A stretch of DNA of 64,000 nt from NCBI GenBank assembly GCA_934047225.1, contig OW203991.1, forward strand, positions 2,604,001-2,668,000, given 5' to 3'. The notes beneath the pieces were generated by a model. It did no database searches. It was not told the origin of the DNA and saw nothing but the letters and a program-made list of their open reading frames with translations. Of the stretch, positions 49,301 through 61,300 are shown one piece after another. Positions within the stretch are counted from its first letter, which is position 1. Every line of letters begins with the position of its first letter. The position numbers were made by a program, and so were the translations under genes. This DNA is from Ypsolopha sequella. Its lineage: Eukaryota; Arthropoda; Insecta; Lepidoptera; Ypsolophidae.

Positions 49301-52300
49301 CGGCAATCACTGTGTTAGGGTGCTGATTGCAGGGTTTTACTTGGAAATTATCAGAATACCCACCTGACCTTCGATCTTGGCTTCATCACCATAAAACTGA
49401 TAGCACATAACCTGAAAACGGAAATCAGTTTGTGCTAGGGTGCTGATTACAGGGTATTACTTAACCTTCGTTTTATACCGACAGCGCTTTACAACAGTCA
49501 AAAAAGTAATAATAGATGTGCCATAATTTAAATCAAAAGATAATACAATAAATCTAAACCAGTTAGTATCAGCCCATGCACGTGTTCAAGTTATTCACAT
49601 TTTTCCGCTACACCGGTCTCCTTATCAGTCGTTATCGGACATAGATCGTGCTACTTTTCGTTGTCTGTTCCAAATAAATTGAACTCTACCTTCCACTTGT
49701 TATAACGAGGTGCAGCTACCTACAGTAGAACCACTTAAACCGGATGTAAATAGAATAGATGCAACCTTTAAATGAAACAACATATTCTACCGATCATCCT
49801 GATTTCTGGCACCTGGAATACAGATCTTTCGGTTTAGCTCAGGTGCCAAGGTATTATTGTATAGTTTTTCCTTAAAAATAAAAATGTGTATTTATTTATG
49901 TATAGCTATAAGTTTTTTCCTGTTGTAAATAAACAATATTATTATTATTATTATTATTATCCACTTTTCCCAACAAACATACCCGCGTGAACCATTAGTT
50001 TAGGAAATATTTGAGTTTCAAACAAAATACGTGAACTCTAACGCATCGAAATACGGGCGTTTTTTAAGTCGTCATCCGTGAAACAGCTGTTCACGCGCAG
50101 CGTTCTAAAATAGACCTTCCTTCTACGAAATAAAGTCTTTAAGTTAAGGTTGAATATCTTCTCTGAATATTTGCGCGGATATTTTTCTTCAAAGAGTATG
50201 ATCAGTAGAGTATTTGGTTTTATTTAAAGGTCGCAGACTAGTAACAACCTGTATAATGCGCATACGAATAGTAAATTGTAGTGAGAATGAGAATTAATAA
50301 TTTATTTTGCAGTGTAGTAGATTACATCATACATAGGTACACTTATCGCCAGTCATAAATAATTAATCTAATTAAATGTAACATTTGGAAACCTAGTACA
50401 GAGAAAATAAGAGTCAAGGTCATATATTACATGTGCAAAAAATCGGAACCGGAAACAATTATAGGTGTAATTTTAGCTGTCTATAGGTGACCAGAAGTAA
50501 ACAATACACAGGGTGGAAAAAATTTAAGGGCCCTGGAGGGGAGCTACCTTAAACCCTTTAGTTAGCTTATTTTACTGAAAGAAAACATTCCTTTATTTTT
50601 TAAAAGAAACAAAACTGCATTCAAAGATCTTCTAAAATTCGCTTGTCTCTCCCGGGAATTGAACCAACTAAAAATAAAAAAAATAAACCTTCGCTACTTT
50701 ATTAGACGAATTGGTAGGATTATTGTTCAGGATAAAATTCGTCTAATAAATATTTGGTCTTACACTCATCTGTTGTACGAGATACCCATGAAATTGAATA
50801 TTTATTACAAGTTCTTTATTAATAATACCTAGTACTTTTCACTTGTAACAAGTAAATGACACGTTATAATTTTCTTATCTCTCTAACATCCAAAGACATC
50901 GTATGAAGTACAAGCTAGCTAATTTGAAATTCGAACGATAACTTTCAACATTTTTAAAATCGATAAAAGTATTCGTTCCAATTTCAAATTTTGTTTTGTT
51001 TTGCTTTAACTTATCAGGATTCTCTTCTTTTCTTAATATCCGTCTTCGTTAAAAAAAATGTTTCATGTGTTCTTCGTATTGATGATAAAATACAATTAAT
51101 ATTAGTTTTCACTTTTTTTTATTTCAAAGACCAAATGTTTATTAAACAAATTTTATTCTGAAAAATAATCTTACCGATTCGTATTATAAAATAGCGAGGG
51201 TGTATTTTTTTAATTTTAAGTTGGTTCGATTCCCGGGTGAGACAAGCGAATTTTAGAAGATCTTTGAATGCAGTTTTGTTTCTTTTACGAAATAAAGGAA
51301 TGTTTCCTTTCAGTAAAATGAGCTAACTAAAGGATTTAAGGTAGTTCCCATCCAGGGCCCCTAAATTTTTTCCACCCTGTATAATATGTAATTGTATAGA
51401 AATCGGAGATACGAATACGGAAATACGAGCTTTGCCGAAGAGTGGCGAGTTTTCCTACGCGCGTTACTTATATGGTTCTACTGTATATTCACGGGTTTAC
51501 ATTTAATACAGTACTCCCAAAGTAATAAAGCGCATACAAATCTATAGCCGAGCGACCGGACGTACCACGTGACCTTATTGATTGTATAGAAAGTGTAAGG
51601 AAATACGAACTTTGCCGAACAGTGGCGAAGATTTGCATGCGCATTATTACTTTGGGAGTACTATAAAATTTGTTTGACGGTAATTTTTGCTCAAAGTTCT
51701 GAGATGTCGGTAGCGAAAGCTTATTTACAAATAATTGGTGTCGATTCGGCGCAACACAAATTAACTTATTTGAAAGGACTAACCTTATTTTAAGCGTCCT
51801 GTCTTTGTTTTTTCGATACAAAAAGAAAAAGACAGAACGCTTAAATTAAGTTTAGTCCTGTCAAATAAGTTTAATCGTGTTACCGAATCGACACCATTGT
51901 AATTTTTTTCGTTATTATAACACTTTTACCATTATTGATGGGTTAATCATTTAATGAGTGCTCTCAGCTATGTTTTATATTTTTATTTATTCTTAAGAGC
52001 ATGGCCTTACCTAGCAACTTTTTCTATTACCCACCCAGCACAATAAGTCCAATGGCAAAGACTTTATTTGCTTTGGATAGAGGCGATTATCTGTTGGCTC
52101 ATTGGCGTCTTTTTCTTGGACGCGTAATACTAATGATCACGCAGCGAAACAACAAATTGGTGTGTTTTTGGCTAATACTGAAATATTTTGTAGGGAAAAA
52201 ATATTGGATTTAAGTAGAAACCCTTCATATTTCTATTACCTAAGTTATAAAAAAAAATCAATTTGATTTCTTAACCGCGTTATTGAATCGAACGCGACGT

Positions 52301-55300
52301 TTGAAAACAAAAAAAAGAGGGTGGAAAATGTATTTTTTTACAGAAGTATATATCTTAATGCATTGTTATTATTATATTTATTATATTTAATAATTAAGCT
52401 TTTCATTTAATTTTATACTTCTTAACAGAAGAAAAAATACAATTACGGTATTTTCGATATACATTCAATATTTTGATCTGTTCGTTGAAATTACTAGCCA
52501 CATTTCATAGATTTAACAAAAGGAAGAAGATACGGTACGTTTTTATATCGTCAACTAAAAAATAAGCCTGCTGTTTGAACAAGCGCCACCGAATGACAGA
52601 GATAGAGTAACGAGCTTCGACAGTAGCGCGAGCGAGACAAGCGAATCAAAGCAGGTCCATCTTTCTCCTTTTGTTTTTATCTAAGGCAATATCATTGGAT
52701 ATTCGTTTTGTTTTACCTCTCTCTTAGTTATGTATATCTCCTTCGAAGTTCTATCGTTCAAAGTTTACATAATTAAATCACTACTGACTTTTATCGTTTA
52801 GCATTTTATGCTTAAATCAGTCTCAAAACACTAACACCGTCCTTCCATTGCAGCATCTACTAAAGGCCCTGCGTAGACTGAACGATCATTTCGGTAACAT
52901 CTACATAAACCTCGGCGAGCCACTATCACTCAAGGAATACGTCAAAAATAGCACGACTCATTCTAATGAAATTCTCAAACCGTTGGACTTGCAACAACTG
53001 ACCTCCGAACAGTTCTCTGTGGTCCAAGACCTTGCCAACCATGTCGTCAACTTACAACAGAAAAATACGGTCGTGACAATAACAAACTTAGTGGCTCTGG
53101 TGGTAATGCAGAGTTTGATGAAAGACGAAGCGTTGGGTTATGATGAAGTGTTGAAAGAGTTACAGTGGATGATAGAGGTGTTAGGGAAGCTCGGGGCGTT
53201 GGTGTTTGAGACTGATTTGAAGGGGAACTTGGAGAGGATGCTGCTCATTCACAATAAGCTGATCAAGTTCGATAAGGAGAGGAAGTTGAAGCTGATATCG
53301 AGTTTGCCGATGGACATATCGAATGATGTCAAAAAGAAAATGAAAGGTAAACATTTTATTGTTGAAAAAATATTTTGCGAGTCGAGTTTTTATTTTTTAT
53401 TACCTATAAACATTCCTGTCAGTGATTTAATTGGTACTTCTGATTTTATTGGTTTAATATTTTTAATATGTAGAAAGAAAGAATAATAGATTTGCTTAAA
53501 TATGAGTGGCAGATACAGATCTTATTATATTATATATCTCAATCCAATGACCTCATATTTTACTGTAGTACAATACAATACAGCAGCGTTTCTTAACCTT
53601 TTTTGTCCACGGACCCCTTAGGAAATCAAGCCCAATTTTAAAGACCCCCTTGATAAAAAAGCAGCAATAAATTTCGTACCATTTATTTTAGTTCTACAAA
53701 TTACAAAAAATACCTACTTTTTGATTTATATAAAACAGCTCAGCTCAATACGTGTTATAATCGGGAAAGCATTTAATTCTATATACTTTTTCATATAAAA
53801 TACGTTAATGAGAAGGTTGGTGCTGCTTTTTTACAACTAAATTAGTGATATTTGGGTTTATATTACTACTGAGTTGTAGTCTCAAATTGGAATGCACTTT
53901 TAATTTATTTCTGTATTTGTTTTTAGTAAACACAAAGAGCAGAGAATGCCTTTTCACAGAGGTATGTCGTTGAGAAAAGCAGTAAATGTCTCAGTCCATA
54001 GATTCGGCTGCGGACCCCCATACATATGCTCCAGGGGTCCGCGGACCACAGGTTAAGAAACGCTGGTATACAGTATGCAAATATTTATCAATTTAGATGC
54101 AAAACTAACTAAAGCTATGAATTTCACAAACTGAAACTGAAGATGGCTTGCCGTTAGCATGCATCGTTAAGCATTTGACGATCACGATCTAAATAATTCA
54201 ACTATTGTTGATTCACAATGATCTTTGATACTACTCTCTTTCAACACTGAAAGTGTAGAAAGTAAAAACTGGTTCTCTAAATAGACAAATTTTGTTGCAA
54301 TAAATGTACTTTATTTATTTTTACATAGTTTCCAAAATAGCGTGAGTGTAGAGCAAACTATCTGGGCAAACTAACTGTACGGACCTAGCAGGCTACCTAT
54401 TGGCAGTTCTGTACGCGACTGTACAAGTGTACGGTGTACATGGTATTTCGTTATCCCGTCCAGGGCACACTCTACAGCCAGAGACGATGATGAACGCGGT
54501 GCCGGTTATCGAACTGCAACTATACGTGAACCCCGTGCTGCACTTCCTGGTGCCGCCGGCCGTCGTGAGCGTGTGTGTGGGCCGGGGCGAGACCGGGTCA
54601 GGTGAGACCGAACACGACACAATACACCGTCATAACACGAGGGGGTGTTTATTTATTTAGGAACACCAACAAGAAATACAATAAACTCACTTAAGAACCC
54701 GCACCGAATCGTACTTCATACATATCTAAAAACCATAACAACTCGCGAAAGTGCAATAATTCAACCAAATAAATTTTAGGCTTTCATTTAGACAGTCAAT
54801 ATGAAGTGGTGTATGTCCCTGATTTTTTCACAAACATCGCGTTAAAGACCAGAAAAATATTTAAAATAATGGGTTTTCGCCCTAAAATCGAATACTTTTA
54901 CAAGGCTTCGTTAAGTGACTTATGAACATTTAACAAGCAAAGTAAGCACATATACCACTTGGAAGTATCATCAATATTCTAATTAATTAAAACAGATTAA
55001 AAAATAATAAATAATCGAGGCACAATTAAGGTATTCGGAGATAATTATTATTTCCAACGCAAAGGGCGAGACTCGCTCAGCAAGCGAAGCGCTTGTTTAG
55101 ATCAGCCAGCCAAATAATCGCTTTATTGTCGCGATACGTCTCGCTTCGTATCGGTGTTGGGGTCGTCCTGCACCGGGTTCTTAAATGGAATAATCTTAAG
55201 GCCCTTACTATTGCCAAATGGGTACTTTCTAAAGCCTACTCCTCGTTTATGGCCAATCCAAAAATAATGAAAAAATGTATTATGAATAATCAACTCTTAG

Positions 55301-58300
55301 ACAACATATGCAACAGTTTTCTTTTTCATACCACCAAAACTTCTACATGAATTTTTTTTTTTTACTGAATGGTGTTTTTTGACCTCAAATTCCCTACTGC
55401 TCCTGAGTTGCTTGGCCGATTGAATTCATCTATGCTTTGATAAATAGATAAACTTTATAGATATAAACATAACATAAGATTATTCAATCGAGTAATCACG
55501 TCCAAGTGAAAAGTATAATTTTCTCCTATTTCGCCCTCTCAAGGACGCAGCGAGCGTCGTAACAGCCATTATGCATTGCGCGCTGATATGAACGTTATTT
55601 CAATGTCGTTTCCGTTGATATTTGTAGTGACAAATATCGAGCTGCTAATTTGGCGATGGTAATCGCCTTAAAAGTTGAATAGCTATTTGTTTTCTTAATG
55701 AAAGGCATCCACATCATGCACCAGTTAAGACAATTATGAACAATTCTTATACTAATAGGAGCATTTACTACTCGTATATTATATAAAATGTGAAATTACA
55801 ACTAGGTTAACAATTCTGTGCGAATAATTTTAAAAAATAACAGGGTAGGTACCTAGGTAGGTGTAGGTAGGTGTTACCGTAGTGTGCGTGTGTGTGGGCC
55901 GCGGCGACACCGCGTCAGATGAGACCGAACTCGACAGAAACAAGGGGGGGTGTCGGCTTTGATTAATTTAGTGAAGATTCGTAACGCCCTTACTCGACTG
56001 ATTCGAGAAATGGAACAGGTATTTCGTACTATGTATATGCAATTACCATCAGCGAAAAGAGATAGATTGACGATACAAGACTTTTGAGCGAGCAAGACAG
56101 GATATTGCTCGGTCGGCTCGGTTCGTTAGACTGTCTAAGACTGTCGTCACTAGCGCAACTGAACTAGTCGCACACATTCATTTTGAATATTACCGTCCTT
56201 TTCTGCAAATGGCGAAGTGTAAACAAAGCAAACAGAAAGTAATTTAAGAAAATTTTCTGGTTTTGGTGTACTTACGAGTGGAAGGTGATGCCATGAAATT
56301 TGTTTTTGTCCTTGAGTGATTTGTACACCCGATAAATGCACACGAAGGCATATCTGCAGGTTTTTTCTGGGTTTTATAGCACAGGTAAAGGTGTTTTCAA
56401 TTACGTGCACACATACGCCGCCTGGAATTCTACTAAACAAAGATAGGCCCGCTGGACCTGTATTTGTGGATCCAACCGCGTTGTGGTTATACCGCATCTT
56501 CACTAAATTAATCAAAGGGTGTCGTACTACGTTTAGCAAAACGGTGCAAAGCGGGTTATTCCCCCGACTGATACCTACCGCTGTGTCAAAAGCCATGCCG
56601 CTGTCTCGATTCTCGACACAAAAGAAGCCGCCGTCCTCTGCTCGTGACCTGACTCTCTTACCATGATAATCATATGATCATTTTATAACGGAAGTCATAC
56701 ATGTCGGAAGTATAGTTTTCTAAAATTAAGTATCATAATATTAAGAGTGAATGGACCGCTTTGCATCGTCTCGCTAAATACAGTATACCTATCATGGACT
56801 GTGAACTATTTATTTATTTATAAATGTATGTATTTAAGTCTTTAGTTACCTATGTGTTTTGTTCTACCAATATATTCTGCATGCCTTAGTACAATCATTT
56901 TTGTAAGGCTTTTACTGCATATAAATAATCTTATTTCCTATGTCATTAATAACGAAGCTTAGATAAACTTTAATTGTTATGTAAGTGGGTGTATATAATA
57001 TAATATACAACGTGAAATTTAAGTCATTGTGTTAACGAAAACTGGTGATAGTACTCGTCCATATGAACAACTTTTAATATGAAGCCAACACTGAAATCGT
57101 GAAAAAAAAAACGGCCAAGTGCGAGTCGGACTCGCGCACGAAGGGTTCCGTACCATTATCTATAATAATACAGATCACGTCAAACTTCTAGTACGCTCGG
57201 AAGTTGCTCTTCCCAAAAACGGCCCATACATTGTGTTCCTGCCGATGCGAATCGCCCCGTGTTTAGAGGGGACTAAAAGTTTGGCGCGATCTGTACTCGT
57301 TAACTTGTAAAGCCTACTTAGCTGTGATAGTTTTCCTTTTAATTTCGTTATGTATACCACTGCTGTGATTTTTTTCATGTCTCCAAATACAACCGTTTCG
57401 CTGGCAGGGGGGGACACTTGACTCTAACAAAAATTAACACTTTTAAGCTTAATATTTCGCAAACGGAACTCTGGATCGAAAAATGGTCTTCTTACACACC
57501 CATTATTTTTAAATTACCTATCCAACGACACCCCACACTAGGGGATAGACGAAAAAAAAAATCATCCCCACTTTACGTGTAGGGGAGGTACCATAAAAAA
57601 AATATTTTTCAAAATTTTACTGTACCACTTTATCGGCGTGATAAATATGTATACCCATGCCAAATTACAGCTTTCTAGTACTAATAGTCTCTAAGCTAAG
57701 CCGCGGACAGACAGACAGACAGACAGACGGACATGGCGAAACTATAAGGGTTCCTTGTTGTTGACTACGGAACCCTAAAAACAGCTGTTTCAAACATTTG
57801 GGTCAAGTAGGTATTTAACTATTCTATGGAGCAGCTGATATTTTTTTACGATTTTAGGGTTGACTCCATAGCAAAAGTTGTTTATATGGACAAGTACTTT
57901 CACCGGTCTTCGTTAACAAAATGACTTGAATTTCACGTTGTATATGTTTATATGTTTTGGCTCTAACTGCAAATATCTCTCGCAAACAGCTCAGTTCCTG
58001 AGTTAATATAATTTGTAAATTTTCAGAACAGTTGTCTGCCGACTACCGCACTATCAGGACATTGCTTAGTCATGAGTTCCTACATGTAGAGAAGATTGAG
58101 AACCAAGTGAGTATCTAGTCATGAGTTCCTACATGTAGAGAAGATTGAGAACCAAGTGAGTATCTAGTCATGAGTTCCTACATGTAGAGAAGATTGAGGA
58201 CCAAGTGAGTATCTAGTCATGAGTTCCTACATGTAGAGAAGATTGAGAACCAAGTGAGTATCTAGTCATGAGTTCCTACATGTAGAGAAGATTGAGAACC

Positions 58301-61300
58301 AAGTGAGTATCTAGTCATGAGTTCCTACATGTAGAGAAGATTGAGGACCAAGTGAGTATCTAGTCATGAGTTCCTACATGTAGAGAAGATTGAGAACCAA
58401 GTGAGTATCTAGTCATGAGTTCCTACATGTAGAGAAGATTGAGAACCAAGTGAGTATCTAGTCATGAGTTCCTACATGTAGAGAAGATTGAGGACCAAGT
58501 GAGTATCTAGTCATGAGTTCCTACATGTAGAGAAGATTGAGAACCAAGTGAGTATCTAGTCATGAGTTCCTACATGTAGAGAAGATTGAGAACCAAGTGA
58601 GTATCTAGTCATGAGTTCCTACATGTAGAGAAGATTGAGGACCAAGTGAGTATCTAGTCATGAGTTCCTACATGTAGAGAAGATTGAGGACCAAGTGAGT
58701 ATCTAGTCATGAGTTCCTACATGTAGAGAAGATTGAGGACCAAGTGAGTATCTAGTCATGAGTTCCTACATGTAGAGAAGATTGAGGACCAAGTGAGTAT
58801 CTAGTCATGAGTTCCTACATGTAGAGAAGATTGAGGACCAAGTGAGTATCTAGTCATGAGTTCCTACATGTAGAGAAGATTGAGGACCAAGTATCTAGTC
58901 GTCAGGAACGTACGTTCCGAACATTCGAATTTAAGGCGATATGTAAAAGTTTTAGCGTCCCTGTTACTCCATATGCGAAAAAAAAAACCCTCAGTGTGAA
59001 AGGGACGGATTCGTGGAAAAGTAGCAAAAAGTCGGATTTTTCTGTAAAATGTACTAAAGTTGCTATCAATATTTCGTTTAACCAGGTCCTAGATACCGTT
59101 AATACCTAGATAATAAAATATAATTGCAGTCGCATATGTCATCCTAAATTGTCAAACCAGGAGAATTGGTATCGAAAAAGACCTCATTTCAATCAATATT
59201 TGTATCGAGCCGAATTTCTCGAATCGCGTTTGTGTTTAACAGATCCCTAGAAAAAGATTACAAAAATAAAATACAATGTTATCAAAATAATACATTATTT
59301 ACTGAAGTAGATATGAAAGTTCTAAAAGTGTCGATTCTTTTTCCGTAGCGCCTTAAGGCGATTACCGTCGCCAAATAAGCAGCTCGATAATTGTCACTAC
59401 AAATATCAACAGAAACGACATTGAAATAACGTTCATATCAGCGCGCAATGCATAGTGGCTGTTACGACGCTCGCTGCGTCCTTGATAGGGCGAAATAGGA
59501 GAAAATTATACTTTTCACTAGGACGTGATTATTCAATTGAAAAATGTTATGTTATGTTTATAGATATTAAGTTTATCTATTTATCAAAGCATAATCGAAT
59601 TCAATCGGCCAAGCAACTTAGGAGCAGTAGGAAATTCAAGCCAAAAAACACCATTCAGTAAAAAAAAACATTTCATGTAGAAGTTTTGGTGGTATGAAAA
59701 AGAAAATTGTTGCATATGTTGTCTAAGAGTTGATTATTCATAATACAGTTTTTCATTATTTTTGGTTTGGCCATAAACGAGGAGTAGGCTTTAGAAAGTA
59801 CCCATTTGGCAATAGTAAGGCCCTTAAGGCGAGGTGCAACAACTTAATGTAATGTGGTGTATTGCTCCTTTTTCTGGGCACACGTTCAATTTTCAAAATG
59901 TGATTTCATAAAATAATATGAACAATTACTTTTTCTTGTTTAGACCTGTGTTTGAACTTTCTGCAGAGAGACAAACAGATACCGAGGCTTATTGTTAAGG
60001 CTGCGCCGAGCGTAGAACGATTAGACACCTCGCTTGTTCTCTCGTGGTCGATATTTATCGTGGTCCAATTGATTGAATTTAACAGAAAAAATCATATTTA
60101 ATTTACCAGACAAAATTAAAAAAATGTGAAACGGCCCAATTGTGTTTTATAACGTTTGTGATTGTCTTGAATTGCGGTTGAGACAAAATTCAACAGTTAA
60201 GTTATTGAAATGACCAAAACCCCAATACTTTTTTTAGATTTTAGGGCTACTTTACATAGATTTGTTTCTTATACCATAAGTTATTTTTAATATTCGCTGC
60301 GGCGGAAGTGTAGATATATTCGCTGTGATAATAAATATATATTTCATTTATTTATCATTAAAATATTATTCAATAAATCAATTTAACAGTGACTGTCGTT
60401 TAAGATTATTTTGCTCGGCACCCTCTTAAAGGTTTCGCTTTTCCCACAGAACCCTAAAGTGTTAGCAAGCACTGGACTGTCGTAAGTTTTATACAAATAC
60501 AGATAACCCCCATCGGTAATGTTACATAACGAGTAAATACTAACAAGTTGTCTGATGTGATTAGATATACATAGCGAAGAGGGTTTGTGGCGTCAGTTTG
60601 TTTACTTTATTTATTCAATGAGCCATCTAACAGTCAGCATTTAATGTTTGAAAGTGCGAGTGTTTGACTATTTTAAATATTTTTTTACAATAATACATTT
60701 ATAAAATTTTACAAAGATCGCCAAACTGCAATACAGTTTGTTTTCTTTTTTGTTTTTTTTTTTTCATAGTTAAATTTACTTACATTTTGAAGAATTTAAA
60801 GCCATCCGACTAAAATCACATGGTTTATGCGCGGTATGGCGAGATCGCAAACTTTATGCTAAACTAACTAAACTAATTCTAACTTATATTATGTTATATA
60901 ACATCACGCAGCCACAGGCTGCTGATGTTGAAGAAAATAAAGCTTTATGGCACTTTTTCGCTTTTTATTATTATTTAAGTTTTTTAGTCTATCTAATGTA
61001 TGGGTAGGTATTTCATTTGTTGGCGAAGCGCTTATATAATTCCGGGTATTTACTTATGTCTAACTAGTGTAACTACGAATACAGCAAAATCGCAATTTAC
61101 AATCTACGAGTACATTTATGTACCTGTTTATACCTTGTTTATTATTTTAATTTTAACAATATACTTTTTAGTTTTGGTTTAATAGTGCTTATTTTAAATT
61201 TGTTTTTATCCAGCAAGAGAGGGTAGCTGTTACATAGCTTCGGAGTCAAGTACTGTCTAGTTCTTTCCCCGTAATAATTTGTTGCTGATGGCTGCAAATT

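Noticed and set aside
54478..54601. Alternative exon 7 start after CTACAG at 54477
   Set aside because: It would put the exon out of frame with exons 6 and 8.
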